Counted from the first letter of the stretch, positions 25,702-35,392 are shown. The stretch: DNA of 64,000 nucleotides from Treponemataceae bacterium (GCA_024402455.1 JAKSTS010000001.1:4467-68466), one strand, 5' to 3'. Notes: a model not told the origin generated them from the sequence alone. Made by a program: numbers and translations.

Positions 25702-26904
25702 TTAATTTTTATATATGGGTATAAATTGTACATAAGTTCCATAAACAACAAAGGAACCATTGGAATACATTTCCATAGAAAAATCATCCCATATTTTATC
25801 TAAACTTTTTGTTTTTTCATTAGTTGCCATTTTATTTGCTTCAGCTTGTGTTGGAACTGCATAACCGAATTGATAGTCACAGTTAATTATAGATTTTGCT
25901 AAATCTTTTTGCCAGTTTTCTGTTGCATTTGCCAAATAAAGGTTTACAAGTTTTTTGAATTCTTTCTTTTCTTTATTTTTAGATATTCCTTGTTTATGGA
26001 TTAATTGAGCAGATTTAAAAAAAGATTTTATTACAGAAGACTGTGCCGAATTTTTTACAGTTAATATTGTCTTAAAACCATTTTCAATTCGGTTCTCATT
26101 TTTTGCAAGGCATAATGCAATAATTAAATCTTCTTTTTCTTCTTCTTTTTGGGCATCATTGAATAATTTTATTAAAATATCAGTGGCATCATAGTTAAAT
26201 GAAGAAAATGTAATCAAAAAAGAAATGATAGATACATCATGAAATATAAAAGATGCAAACATAGAAGATGTTTTATAAATTTCTTCATTTGCAATTTTTT
26301 CTAATGTTTCTGAAAGAATAATATCATTTTTTTCTAGAAGACTTCCTAATAGAAGAGAATATGATGATAGAATAGGTTTTTGTTCTTTATATTTATAGAA
26401 AAGTTCAAAATAAGGAGCTGAATCAAAATTTTCGTTTTTTAGATTTTCCCTATATGAAGCAAATGTAGAACCTCTAAAAATCATTTCTTCTGCGTAGTGG
26501 TGGGATATTGGAATATTTTTAGTTACTCCACAAAAAGCCCAGTAAAAAGAATCAAGCATTTCATAAAAATAATAAACTTTATCTTCTATAGTGCGTTCCG
26601 GGTTGTTTAGTTCTGTTTTCAAAATTTTAAGAAAAATTGCATCATCAGAGAGTTTTACAGCACCAATTGCTTTTATTTCTTCAATGATTTCAGGTTTATA
26701 TTCTGCGCAGCGTGCAAATTTCTCATCAGGAATATTCATATGAAGAAAATTTGAAAAATATTGAGGTGAGACTATTTGTGATTGATTATATTTATCTTCT
26801 GAAAACGACAGAATATATTGCGGTTCATTGTCTGCTGTTGAATCTTCGCAAAATGCAAAAAATGTAAATATAAAAAGCAAACATAACAAAACAGCCTTTT
26901 TCAT
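25702..26904 (-). CDS. Secreted protein of unknown function, 400 aa
   Basis: A signal peptide (MKKAVLLCLLFIFTFFAFC) is followed by a mostly helical, Lys/Glu/Asn-rich mature part with repeated Phe and Tyr; no family is recognised. The final stretch (SMEMYSNGSFVVYGTYVQF) is beta-like. The ATG at 26904 is preferred over a frame start 17 codons earlier because of an AAGGAG site 6 nt upstream and the signal peptide. It precedes the DUF1266-like gene on the same strand with a 127-bp gap that contains that gene's own predicted promoter. It is divergent from proS. Confidence 0.7.
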   Translation of the reverse strand: MKKAVLLCLLFIFTFFAFCEDSTADNEPQYILSFSEDKYNQSQIVSPQYFSNFLHMNIPDEKFARCAEYKPEIIEEIKAIGAVKLSDDAIFLKILKTELNNPERTIEDKVYYFYEMLDSFYWAFCGVTKNIPISHHYAEEMIFRGSTFASYRENLKNENFDSAPYFELFYKYKEQKPILSSYSLLLGSLLEKNDIILSETLEKIANEEIYKTSSMFASFIFHDVSIISFLITFSSFNYDATDILIKLFNDAQKEEEKEDLIIALCLAKNENRIENGFKTILTVKNSAQSSVIKSFFKSAQLIHKQGISKNKEKKEFKKLVNLYLANATENWQKDLAKSIINCDYQFGYAVPTQAEANKMATNEKTKSLDKIWDDFSMEMYSNGSFVVYGTYVQFIPIYKN

Positions 26905-26996
26905 TATTTTCTCCTTTATATTAATTGAATATCCAATTTTAAAATTTGGTAACAAAATAACAGATAAATTTAAATATGTCCATAGAATGATATGAC

Positions 26997-27025
26997 TTGA
27001 AACGTATTTCTTTCTACTATAAAAT
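26997..27025 (+). promoter_or_regulatory. Putative leaderless promoter of proS
   Basis: TTGAAA, 17 bp, TAAAAT (each five of six to consensus), then 8 nt to the proS ATG. No ribosome-binding site. Confidence 0.65.
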
Positions 27026-27033
27026 AGCGTATC

Positions 27034-28854
27034 ATGAAAATTTCAGAAACAATGATTTCCACACTCCGCGAGGTTCCGGCCGAAGCGGTAATTGCCAGCC
27101 ATCAGCTAATGTTACGCGCAGGAATAATGCGTAAACTTGGAAATGGTCTTTTTGTATATTTGCCTTTTGGTTTGCGGGCTTTCCGCAAAGTCGAAAATAT
27201 TATTCGCGAAGAAATGGATAATATTGGTGCAATGGAATTTAAGCAGCCTGTAGTTGTTCCAGGTGATATTTGGAAAGAATCTGGACGTTGGGAAACAATG
27301 GGTGCAGGCATGCTTAAAGCTGTAAACCGTGTTAACCAGGAACTTGTTGTAAGCCCTACTGCAGAAGAAGCATTTACTGCTGTTATCCGCGAAGAACTTT
27401 CTTCCTATAAACAGCTTCCTCTTGTAACTTATCAAATTAATACAAAATATCGTGATGAAATTCGTCCGCGTTACGGTGTAATGCGTGGAAGAGAATTCAC
27501 AATGAAAGATGCATATTCTTTCCATGCAACACAGGAAAGTCTTGATGAAACTTATGAAAAATTTGCCAAAGCTTACCGCCGTATTTTTAAGCGTTTAGGC
27601 TTGAGCGTAATTCCTGTCCGTGCTGACTCTGGTGCAATGGGCGGTAACGGTTCAGAAGAATTCATGGTTGAAAGCGTAATTGGTGATGATACACTTATTC
27701 TCTGTCCAAAATGCGGATATGCTGCAAATACAGAAAAAGCTGCCTGTGCAAAAGACACGCCAATGACAATTGACGGAAAACCGCAGGAGAAGACAGACAA
27801 GCCTTATGGTCCAATTGATACACCGAATGTAAAGACAATTGAACAGCTTTCAGATTTCTTAAAAACAACACCGCAGTCTTTCATCAAAACATTGATTTAT
27901 CATGTTGTTAACAGTGAGCTTGACCTTTCAAAAGCTCCTGGCTGTGCAGGTTTAAAGCGTGTTACAGAAAACGGCGGTGCAAATCCATATTATCCAGACA
28001 GCTTCTTTGCTGTTTGTATCCGTGGTGATCTTGATGTAAACGAAGCAAAACTTGCAGCTCTTCTTAAAGCAAGTGAAGTTGAGCTTGCATCAGACGTAGA
28101 TGTTGAACGAATTACAGGTGCAGTTGTTGGTTTTGCAGGTCCTGTAACGTTAAGTACTGTGCCGGTTATTGCAGATGAAACTGTCATGATGATGCATGAC
28201 TGTGTTACAGGTGGCTTAAAGAAAGACGTTCACTTTGAACATGTTGAACCAGGCAGAGATTTTACACCTTATATGACAGCAGATGTACGCACAGTTGTTG
28301 CCGGCGATAAATGTCCAAATTGCGGTGATACATTCTACAGCAAAAAAGGAAACGAACTTGGTCATATTTTCAAGCTTGGTTACAAATATACAAAAACAAT
28401 GAACGTAACTTATCTTGACGAAAACGGCAAACAGCAGATTCCGACAATGGGCTGTTACGGCATTGGCGTTGACCGTGCATTAGCTTCAATTATTGAAGAA
28501 CATCATGATGACAATGGAATTATCTGGCCAATGTCTGTTGCACCTTATCAAGTTGCTGTTGTGCCTGTAAAATTTGACGGCGCAATGAAAGAAAAAGCCC
28601 TTGAAATTTATGACCAGCTTATGAAATCAGGCATTGAAGTTTTGCTTGATGACCGCAATGAAAGACCTGGCGTTAAATTCAAGGACATTGATCTGCTTGG
28701 AATTCCAGTTCGCATTGTTGTCGGTGATAAAAATCTGCCGAATGTTGAAATTAAATGCCGGAATAGTGCAGATGTAATGTTAGTGCCTGCTGTTGAAGCT
28801 GCAGCCAAAGCTGCCGATATAGTAAGAGCCGAACTTTCAAGCTTAAACGCTTAA
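27034..28854 (+). CDS. proS: Prolyl-tRNA synthetase with editing domain
   Basis: Charges tRNA-Pro. 606 aa, the bacterial-type (ProS type 1) enzyme. N-terminus SETMISTLREVPAEAVIASH with the motif 1 region; motif 2 near REFTMKDAYSF at about residue 150; motif 3 in the GCYGIGVDRALASI segment; C-terminal anticodon-binding domain (VAPYQVAVVPV onward). Between motifs 2 and 3 lies an INS/YbaK-like editing domain (about 230-400), including FIKTLIYHV with the conserved lysine, which clears Ala-tRNA-Pro. CPKCG and CPNCG pairs flank the insertion and may bind zinc. The start lacks a Shine-Dalgarno and lies 8 nt after a strong -10. A free YbaK gene is also in the window. Confidence 0.96.
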   Translation: MKISETMISTLREVPAEAVIASHQLMLRAGIMRKLGNGLFVYLPFGLRAFRKVENIIREEMDNIGAMEFKQPVVVPGDIWKESGRWETMGAGMLKAVNRVNQELVVSPTAEEAFTAVIREELSSYKQLPLVTYQINTKYRDEIRPRYGVMRGREFTMKDAYSFHATQESLDETYEKFAKAYRRIFKRLGLSVIPVRADSGAMGGNGSEEFMVESVIGDDTLILCPKCGYAANTEKAACAKDTPMTIDGKPQEKTDKPYGPIDTPNVKTIEQLSDFLKTTPQSFIKTLIYHVVNSELDLSKAPGCAGLKRVTENGGANPYYPDSFFAVCIRGDLDVNEAKLAALLKASEVELASDVDVERITGAVVGFAGPVTLSTVPVIADETVMMMHDCVTGGLKKDVHFEHVEPGRDFTPYMTADVRTVVAGDKCPNCGDTFYSKKGNELGHIFKLGYKYTKTMNVTYLDENGKQQIPTMGCYGIGVDRALASIIEEHHDDNGIIWPMSVAPYQVAVVPVKFDGAMKEKALEIYDQLMKSGIEVLLDDRNERPGVKFKDIDLLGIPVRIVVGDKNLPNVEIKCRNSADVMLVPAVEAAAKAADIVRAELSSLNA

Positions 28855-28922
28855 GTGTTTGCTTTGTTTACACGGCGCTCTTAATGCTGCAGACATATTT
28901 GCATTGGCTGCAGTTCATATTA

Positions 28923-28999
28923 AAAGCTGCTGTTCTGAAAGTTTGTCAGAAAACTTGTAAATAAGTTATTTAAAACTTTCAGGATGGCGGCTTTCTTTT
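28923..28999 (+). terminator. Long-stem terminator after proS
   Basis: AAAGCTGCTGTTCTGAAAG pairs with CTTTCAGGATGGCGGCTTT through GU wobbles, followed by CTTTTT. It lies immediately before the RBS of the next gene, so some read-through is possible. Confidence 0.7.
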
Positions 29000-29013
29000 T
29001 AAAAGAGGAAATT

Positions 29014-30075
29014 ATGTCTTTTGTTAAACGTTTTTTTATCTGTTTGATTGCTTTGTCTGTGTGCAGCATGTCTGTTTTTGCAGTTCCAGGTGTTGAGTCC
29101 ATGGTTGATTTTCCCGGCACATTTGTTTATTACCGCGATTATACTTATGAAGATGAAACATACATTGGATTTCTTCAGTATGATGCTGGAACTTATGCTC
29201 TTCGATATTTTTCTCCACAGGCACAAAAAGGTGCAAAATCAATTGAGCTTTATATTACATGTGATACAACAAAAGACACTGTTGAAATGACAGGCGAAAA
29301 AATTGTTGGAGAAGTTAATCAGATTGATGTTGAAACATTGAATTATCTGCATGATTTGTTTTATGAATTTGCAGCAAGACGCAAGGCTTTAAAGAATTTC
29401 AACAAAACAGTCCGTTCAACTGAACAGTATGCACAGTTTGGTGGCGAAGTTCTTATGACTTTTGAACCATATATTCCTATGTTTGGTGTCCGCTCAATAG
29501 TTTCTGCTGACAAACCTCTTTTTAAGCTTGTTTATATCGGTATTCTTAACAGCGGAAGTGAATTTACAGATTTTGCCGGACTTATAAAACCGGAAGAGCA
29601 GAAGAAAAAAGCTGTTTCAATCAAAAAAAATAAAAAAGCAAAAAAAGCTTCTCTTGAAAAATTTGAGTTTACACTTGATGAACAGTGGACAAAAGACGAA
29701 AGTCAGGCAGCTGTTCAGACATGGTGGCTGAATGATAAAAACAATGAAACACTTGCTGTAGCTTCGCCATATTTTGTAAATTTTGCTCCAGATGAAAAAT
29801 ATGCAGCCATGCAGATTGAACTTATTTCTTTGCTTTCTCAGCCTGGTTCATGCGTAGATATGGAATCAGTTGCAATTTCTCAAAATGATAAATATATCCG
29901 CATTGATGCAAATGTTGCACAGGAAGATAAAACAGTCAGAAGCATAAGCACATTTTATAAGATAAGCGAAAATGAATATTTTGCATTTGTTGTTTCTGCA
30001 GACGAGCAGATTTTTATGAAAAATGAAAAATATTTCAAAAAAATTATAGATTCTGTTGTTCAAAAAAAGGATTAA
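29014..30075 (+). CDS. Secreted protein of unknown function, 353 aa
   Basis: The signal peptide MSFVKRFFICLIALSVCSMSVFA predicts export. The mature protein begins VPGVESMVDFPGTFVYYRD and looks largely beta-stranded; a lysine-rich linker sits in the middle (about 200-220, VSIKKNKKAKKASLEKF). No family is recognised. The start at 29014 is supported by a GAGG site 6 nt upstream and by the signal peptide; an in-frame ATG 10 codons earlier lies inside the proS terminator. Only 2 bp separate its stop from the YmdB-like gene, so the two are probably co-transcribed. Confidence 0.75.
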   Translation: MSFVKRFFICLIALSVCSMSVFAVPGVESMVDFPGTFVYYRDYTYEDETYIGFLQYDAGTYALRYFSPQAQKGAKSIELYITCDTTKDTVEMTGEKIVGEVNQIDVETLNYLHDLFYEFAARRKALKNFNKTVRSTEQYAQFGGEVLMTFEPYIPMFGVRSIVSADKPLFKLVYIGILNSGSEFTDFAGLIKPEEQKKKAVSIKKNKKAKKASLEKFEFTLDEQWTKDESQAAVQTWWLNDKNNETLAVASPYFVNFAPDEKYAAMQIELISLLSQPGSCVDMESVAISQNDKYIRIDANVAQEDKTVRSISTFYKISENEYFAFVVSADEQIFMKNEKYFKKIIDSVVQKKD

Positions 30076-30077
30076 CA

Positions 30078-30893
30078 ATGAATTCCGGTTTTTTAAAAGT
30101 CTTTATGGGTGGAGACATTTTTTCTGATGCTGGAATTGATGTTGTTGAACGGAAATTAAAAAAACTCCGGGAAGAATTTTCCATTGATTTTGTAATTTAC
30201 AACGGTGAAAATGCTTCCGGTGGAAACGGTCTGCTTGAACCTGATGCAAGACGTATATTTGCAGCCGGTGTTGATGTAATAACAGGCGGGAATCATATTT
30301 TTGAAAAAAGAGATAATTATCCGTTTCTTGCTTCGGAAAAGCATGTACTGCGCCCCGAGAATTATCCTAAAGGTTTAGGCAGCCTTATTGAAGGTGCAGA
30401 AGAAACGCCCGGACGTGGTTTTGCTTTTTTTGACTGTGCAGATAAAAAAATTGCAGTTCTTAACCTGCAGGGCCGCGAATCAATGACTGCATTGGACTGC
30501 CCTTTTAGGGCTGCTGCAGAATGTGCAAAACAGGCTGCAGAACAAAATGCGCCGCTTTTTATAGATTTTCATGCAGAAGCAAACGACGAAAAAGAAGCTC
30601 TCGCGCTGTTTTTAGACGGAAAAGCGGCTGCATTGTGCGGCACACATACGCATGTACAGACAGCCGATGAAAGAATTTTGCCAAAGGGAACAGCTTATCT
30701 TACAGATTTAGGCATGAGCGGTGTGGCAGATTCTGTTATTGGAAGCGATGCAGAAATTGTAATAAAGCGTAATTTGACACAGGTTCTCTACAAAATGGAA
30801 AATGCGGCCGGTGAAAGTGTAATTCAGGGTGCGCTTATTACGGTTGATTTAAGCACGAACAAAGCCGTTAAAATTGAGCGGATTCAATATTAA
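30078..30893 (+). CDS. ymdB: YmdB-type metallophosphoesterase (TIGR00282 family)
   Basis: Cytoplasmic 271-aa dinuclear-metal phosphodiesterase; Bacillus YmdB hydrolyses 2',3'-cyclic nucleotides. Motifs in order: FMGGDIFSDAGI (usually GDIVGxxGR), VIYNGENASGGNGL (NGENA.G.G), ITGGNHIFEKRD (GNH), IDFHAEANDEKEAL (FHAEATSEK motif) and GTHTHVQTADERILP (GTHTHVQTAD). The second residue after GNH is Phe rather than Trp, a mild change. AAAGGATT provides a ribosome-binding site. It lies directly downstream of a secreted protein and is followed by a terminator. The physiological substrate in this organism is not known. Confidence 0.93.
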   Translation: MNSGFLKVFMGGDIFSDAGIDVVERKLKKLREEFSIDFVIYNGENASGGNGLLEPDARRIFAAGVDVITGGNHIFEKRDNYPFLASEKHVLRPENYPKGLGSLIEGAEETPGRGFAFFDCADKKIAVLNLQGRESMTALDCPFRAAAECAKQAAEQNAPLFIDFHAEANDEKEALALFLDGKAAALCGTHTHVQTADERILPKGTAYLTDLGMSGVADSVIGSDAEIVIKRNLTQVLYKMENAAGESVIQGALITVDLSTNKAVKIERIQY

Positions 30894-30902
30894 TGATGCA
30901 TA

Positions 30903-30937
30903 AAAAAGCTTTGAAAATTGCAAATTCAGAGCTTTTT
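30903..30937 (+). terminator. Terminator after ymdB
   Basis: AAAAAGCTTTGAA pairs with TTCAGAGCTTTTT (one wobble), ending in five T residues. Confidence 0.8.
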
Positions 30938-30966
30938 AAAGCATTAAAAGCATATACAGGTTTGTT

Positions 30967-31653
30967 TTGAGCAAAGGACTTTCGGTTTTTTATAAAGCAT
31001 TTGAAACACAAATAGAAAAAATAACTCAAAGTATGCAAAATGGAGCAGAAAAACCTTCGCTGCTTTTGCACGCATGCTGCGGGCCGTGTTCAAGTGCAGT
31101 TTTGGAAAAACTTGCAGACATTTTTAATATTACGATTCTGTTTTATAATCCGAATATTTATCCTCAAAGTGAATATATGCGGCGAAAAGAAGAACTTGAA
31201 CGTTTTGTTGTTGAATTTTTAACTGAAAAAGCACCGGAAGTTATAGAAATTGCGTATAAGCCGCAGGAATTTTATGATGCGGTAAAAGTTGTGGAAGGTT
31301 TTGAAAACATGTGCGAAAAAGATGAAAGATGCCGCATGTGTTACAGGCTGCGTTTAATGTGCTGTGCAAAAGAAGCCTTGATGCGCAATTTTGATTATTT
31401 TACGACTACATTGTCAATAAGCCCGCACAAGGACGCTGCAAAAATCAATGAAGAAGGCAAAAATGCCGAAATTTTTTTGAAAAATCTTGAAAAATGCAGA
31501 AAAAAAACGCCTGAATATCTGTATGCAGATTTCAAAAAGAAAAACGGTTTTAAACGTTCGCTTGAACTTTCGGAACAGTATGGTCTTTACAGGCAGGATT
31601 ATTGCGGCTGCGTTTATTCGTGCAGAATGTCCGGCAGCCTGAAAGAAAATTGA
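30967..31653 (+). CDS. queH: Epoxyqueuosine reductase QueH
   Basis: Last step of queuosine synthesis in tRNA wobble positions; the non-B12, Fe-S enzyme formerly DUF208. 228 aa. Motifs: SLLLHACCGPCSSAVLEKL at about 35-53 (CC..C), NPNIYPQSEYMRRKEEL, and CRMCYRLRL. The cysteine-rich TTTLSISPHKD and QDYCGCVYS complete the set for the iron-sulphur and extra metal sites. The exact start is unclear: TTG 30967 gives the family-like leader but no clear Shine-Dalgarno, while a Met at residue 23 is the only other option. It follows the ymdB terminator and is separate from the TRAP operon. Confidence 0.93.
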   Translation: MSKGLSVFYKAFETQIEKITQSMQNGAEKPSLLLHACCGPCSSAVLEKLADIFNITILFYNPNIYPQSEYMRRKEELERFVVEFLTEKAPEVIEIAYKPQEFYDAVKVVEGFENMCEKDERCRMCYRLRLMCCAKEALMRNFDYFTTTLSISPHKDAAKINEEGKNAEIFLKNLEKCRKKTPEYLYADFKKKNGFKRSLELSEQYGLYRQDYCGCVYSCRMSGSLKEN

Positions 31654-31710
31654 AAAACTGCACAGAATGCTTTTTAAAAGTTTCTTTTGCTGTTATAAAA
31701 GGTCTGGTGG

Positions 31711-31740
31711 TTGAAAAAAACGCCGGCTCTATAGTAAAAT
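31711..31740 (+). promoter_or_regulatory. Putative promoter of the TAXI-TRAP operon
   Basis: TTGAAA, 18 bp, TAAAAT, with a 5' leader of roughly 15 nt carrying the GGAGG site of the binding-protein gene. Confidence 0.6.
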
Positions 31741-31762
31741 TACCAAATAATATGGAGGATAT

Positions 31763-32722
31763 ATGAAAAGAGTAATTTCTCTCGCTGCTGTTTTGACATT
31801 GGTTTTTGCGCTGGTTAGCAGCTGTTCAAAGTCAAATACTAAAGCAGACTACATTTTGGCAACAGGCGGTACAAGTGGTACTTATTATCCTTTTGGTGGT
31901 GCCATTGCCAACATCTGGAACACAAAAGTTGAAAACATGAATGTAACAGCACAGGCAACAGGTGCTTCTGCTGAAAATCTTCGCCTTATCAATAAAGGCG
32001 ATGCAGAATATGCAATCGTTCAGAACGATGTAATGGATTATGCATATAATGGAACAGACTTGTTTGCCGGCGAAAAACTTGCAAATATTATGACAATCGG
32101 TACTTTGTACCCTGAAGTTGTTCAGATTGCTGTTTCAAAAGAAAGTGGAATTAAATCAATTGCAGATTTTAAAGGCAAACGCATTTCTGTTGGTGATGCT
32201 GGTTCTGGTGTAGAATTCAATGCAAAACAGATTCTTGAAGGTTACGGACTCACATTTGATGATATTAAAAAATCAAATCTCTCATTCAAAGAATCTGCTG
32301 AAGCAATTCAGAACGGCACATTGGACGGCTGTTTTATTACAGCTGGTGTTCCAAACTCAGCTTTGCAGGAACTTGCATTTACTGCTGGTCTTATTCTTAT
32401 TCCAGTTGACGGTGCAGCAGCAGATGCAATTTGTGCAAAATATGGCTATTACACACAGACAACAATTCCTGCCGGCACATACAAAGGTACAGACACAGAT
32501 ACAGCAGCTCTTGCTATAAAAGCAACTTTGGCTGTAAATGCAAAATTGGACGAAGCAACAGTTTATGAAATGACAAAGGCTTTGTTTGAAAACCTTACAG
32601 ACCTTGGAAATGCACATGCAAAAGGCAAGGAAGTTTCAAAAGAAGCTGCAGTTACAGGTGTTTCTGTTCCTTTCCATCCAGGTGCAGCAAAATATTTCAA
32701 AGAAATTGGTTTAATGAACTAA
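31763..32722 (+). CDS. TAXI family TRAP transporter substrate-binding lipoprotein
   Basis: Periplasmic receptor that captures the solute for the downstream permease. 319 aa. Lipoprotein signal MKRVISLAAVLTLVFALVSSC with cysteine at about 21. The mature part starts YILATGGTSGTYYPFGGAIA, the hallmark of TAXI (TRAP-associated extracytoplasmic immunogenic) receptors, and continues with AIVQNDVMDYAYNGT and KGKRISVGDAGSGVEFNAKQIL. Characterised TAXI systems take up glutamate or dicarboxylates, but the ligand cannot be read here. A strong GGAGGATAT site precedes the ATG. The stop codon directly abuts the next start. Confidence 0.95.
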   Translation: MKRVISLAAVLTLVFALVSSCSKSNTKADYILATGGTSGTYYPFGGAIANIWNTKVENMNVTAQATGASAENLRLINKGDAEYAIVQNDVMDYAYNGTDLFAGEKLANIMTIGTLYPEVVQIAVSKESGIKSIADFKGKRISVGDAGSGVEFNAKQILEGYGLTFDDIKKSNLSFKESAEAIQNGTLDGCFITAGVPNSALQELAFTAGLILIPVDGAAADAICAKYGYYTQTTIPAGTYKGTDTDTAALAIKATLAVNAKLDEATVYEMTKALFENLTDLGNAHAKGKEVSKEAAVTGVSVPFHPGAAKYFKEIGLMN

Positions 32723-33250
32723 TTGAAAAGAAAATTTTCAATTCTTATTTTAATAATTCTTTTTGCAGGTGTAATATTTTTTACACCTGCCATTCCTGTT
32801 CTTGCAGTCAGCAATAGAAAAAATCCAAAACAAAGCTTTTATTCTTATGCCGGTTACAAGACAGGTTTTGTTATCAGTTATACACATTCGGTAAATAAAG
32901 GGCGTGTACACGATTTTTATGCAGTTACCGAAAATAATAAACTACTTCTAGACAGAACCATTTTTGTTTCTTACGGCGCAGGCATTCCAGAACCAGAAGA
33001 AACGCCGGGTGCAAAGTTTATGGTTTTAGAAAATGGTTATGAAATCAGCAATCTGAATAGAATTGTTCCAAGGCTTATGATGGCTGTTGGAATTGTTGCT
33101 GATCACGGGCTTACGCTTTTTCAGCATGGTGAGGCTTTTGAATATCCTTTTACGGATTATTTTGCACCGCAAACAAGCATTATTTTGGAAATAAAGCGGG
33201 TAAATCTCGCTGAATATATAAAAAAACATATGGAAGATTCTAAAAATTAG
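32723..33250 (+). CDS. DUF1850 protein, TAXI-TRAP accessory
   Basis: 175 aa. It begins with a TTG codon immediately after the TAA of the binding protein, implying re-initiation by the same ribosomes. An N-terminal hydrophobic segment (FSILILIILFAGVIFFTPAI) is a signal anchor or uncleaved signal peptide. The DUF1850 core follows: KTGFVISYTHSVNKGRVHDFY, then FVSYGAGIPEPEE and a C-terminal IILEIKR. DUF1850 proteins are repeatedly found with TAXI-type TRAP transporters; their mechanistic part is not established. Position between receptor and permease supports a function in the same complex. Confidence 0.88.
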   Translation: MKRKFSILILIILFAGVIFFTPAIPVLAVSNRKNPKQSFYSYAGYKTGFVISYTHSVNKGRVHDFYAVTENNKLLLDRTIFVSYGAGIPEPEETPGAKFMVLENGYEISNLNRIVPRLMMAVGIVADHGLTLFQHGEAFEYPFTDYFAPQTSIILEIKRVNLAEYIKKHMEDSKN

Positions 33251-33307
33251 TAAAATTGCATTTTTAGAGATGCCCATTGTTGATATTTCAATTAAAAAGG
33301 AGAACAC

Positions 33308-35341
33308 ATGGACGATTTAGAAAATGAAGTTCAGCCGTCTTCTGGTGTTGTAGAAGATATTCTTCCTACAACAAACGAAGAAGAAATGAAAAATCTTATG
33401 AAAGATTTAGACCGTGAACAGGCTTACCGCGAGCACAAATGCTGGCGGCAGTATATTACTGTTGTTGTTTCTGTAATTTTTGTATGTTTTCAATTATATG
33501 CAACTTTGTCTGGAAAAATTACTGCACAGCTTTTGCGTGCAACTCATCTTGCATTTGTTCAGCTTCTTGCTTTCCTGCTTTTTCCTGCAACAAAAAAAAT
33601 GCCAAGAAACACATTGCCATGGTATGACATTGTTCTGGGTGTAATTGGTGCCAGCTGCTGGCTTTATATTGTTGTCAATTTCGAAAGTCTTGTCCGTCGT
33701 TCCGGCAATAATACTGTTCTTGATATAGTTGTTGCCATAATTGGAATACTGATACTTTTTGAAAGCTGCCGCCGTATTGTCGGGCTTCCTATAATGATAA
33801 TTGCCGGTTGTTTTGTGCTTTATGCATTCTGTGGAAAAATTCTTCCGGGATTTTTGCATCATAGAGGTTATTCCCTTCAGCGTGTTGTATGCCATTTGTT
33901 CTATAACACAGAAGGAATTATGGGCACTCCGATTGGTGCATGTTCAACATTTATTTTCTTGTTCATTCTGTTTGGTGCATTGCTTGAAAAAACTGGTATA
34001 GGTCATTTCTTTATTGATGTGTGCAATGCAATTGCAGGCGGTGCATCTGGTGGACCTGCAAAAGTAGCCGTTCTTTCTTCTGCCCTGCTTGGAACTGTTT
34101 CTGGTTCTTCTGTTTCAAACACGGTTGGTTCTGGTTCTTTTACAATTCCAATGATGAAAAAACTTGGCTATAAGCCTGAATTTGCCGGTGCAGTTGAAGC
34201 TTCTGCTTCTACCGGTGGTCAGCTTATGCCGCCAATTATGGGTGCAGCTGCATTTTTGATGGCAGAAAGCATAGGTGTTTCTTATATTACGATTGTAAAA
34301 GCAGCAATTGTTCCTGCAGTTCTGTATTTTGCGGGCATTTTTATAACTGTTCATCTTGAAGCAAAAAAGCTTGGCCTAAAAGGTCTTCCACGTGAAGAAC
34401 TGCCGAAATTTCTGCCACTTTTTTTAAAACGCGGCTATATGATTCTTCCGCTGTTTGTAATAATTTACTTCCTTTGTGTTGGAAAAACTGCTGTTTTTGC
34501 TGCATTGATGGGCATTGTTGCTTGTCTTGTAATTGGAATTGGTGTTTCAATTGCAGACCTTGCTCAGGGCAGAAAACCGACTTTTGGTTCAAGCGACATA
34601 ATTGATGTTATGTGTGCTGCAGCAAGAAATATCATCAGTGTTGCAATTGCATGTGCAATGGCTGGAATAATTATTGGCATCGTAACGCTTACTGGCATTG
34701 GTTTAAAACTTGGTGCAGGTCTTGTTTCTCTTGCGCATGGCAAACTGCTGCTTACACTCATCTTTACAATGATTGCTTCAATTATTCTTGGAATGGGTGC
34801 GCCGACAACAGCAAATTATCTTATTACATCAACAATTACAGCCGGTGCAATCATTACATGTCTTTATGGCAATGCTGATATTCAGCCGATTATGATGCTG
34901 CCGGCACATATGTTTGCATTTTATTTTGGCATTATCGCCGATGTTACTCCGCCGGTTGCACTTGCCGCCATTGCCGGAGCGGCAATAGCAAAAGGCAAGC
35001 CGATGAAAACCGCATTAAATGCAACAAAACTTGCAATCGGTGCATTCATTATTCCATATATGTTCGTATACAACCCGCAGATGCTGATGATTGATGCTTC
35101 TGCAATGTCTGTTTTGTTTATTTGCATTACTGCATTGATTGGAATGTTCGGCATAAGTGTTGCACTTGAAGGCTATGCATTTAGAGATACTTCTGTTGTG
35201 CAGCGTGTTTTATTTGCCCTGGCTGGCTTCTTATGTGTTGTGCCTGAAACAAAAAGTGATATTGTCGGTCTGTGCCTTATGGCAGGTCTGATTATTTATC
35301 AGTTCATTAGAAATTCCTGCGATAAAAAAGCAAAAGCTTAA
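33308..35341 (+). CDS. TRAP transporter permease, fused 4TM/12TM (DctQM-type)
   Basis: Membrane protein of 677 aa that joins the small (4-helix) and large (12-helix) TRAP subunits, as usual for TAXI systems. It imports solute using the ion gradient. The cytoplasmic N-terminus is charged; hydrophobic helices start at about residue 45 (YITVVVSVIFVCFQLYATLS). DctM features: GGASGGPAKVAVLSSALLG followed by SGSSVSNTVGSG, ASTGGQLMPPIMGAAAFL, GMGAPTTANYLI and DVTPPVALAAIAGA. The AAGGAG site gives a clear start. It is the third gene of a three-gene operon ended by a strong terminator. Confidence 0.96.
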   Translation: MDDLENEVQPSSGVVEDILPTTNEEEMKNLMKDLDREQAYREHKCWRQYITVVVSVIFVCFQLYATLSGKITAQLLRATHLAFVQLLAFLLFPATKKMPRNTLPWYDIVLGVIGASCWLYIVVNFESLVRRSGNNTVLDIVVAIIGILILFESCRRIVGLPIMIIAGCFVLYAFCGKILPGFLHHRGYSLQRVVCHLFYNTEGIMGTPIGACSTFIFLFILFGALLEKTGIGHFFIDVCNAIAGGASGGPAKVAVLSSALLGTVSGSSVSNTVGSGSFTIPMMKKLGYKPEFAGAVEASASTGGQLMPPIMGAAAFLMAESIGVSYITIVKAAIVPAVLYFAGIFITVHLEAKKLGLKGLPREELPKFLPLFLKRGYMILPLFVIIYFLCVGKTAVFAALMGIVACLVIGIGVSIADLAQGRKPTFGSSDIIDVMCAAARNIISVAIACAMAGIIIGIVTLTGIGLKLGAGLVSLAHGKLLLTLIFTMIASIILGMGAPTTANYLITSTITAGAIITCLYGNADIQPIMMLPAHMFAFYFGIIADVTPPVALAAIAGAAIAKGKPMKTALNATKLAIGAFIIPYMFVYNPQMLMIDASAMSVLFICITALIGMFGISVALEGYAFRDTSVVQRVLFALAGFLCVVPETKSDIVGLCLMAGLIIYQFIRNSCDKKAKA

Positions 35342-35392
35342 TCTGATTCGTAGGTTTAATGATTTGCTGCCCTGCAGCGGGGCAGTTGATTT

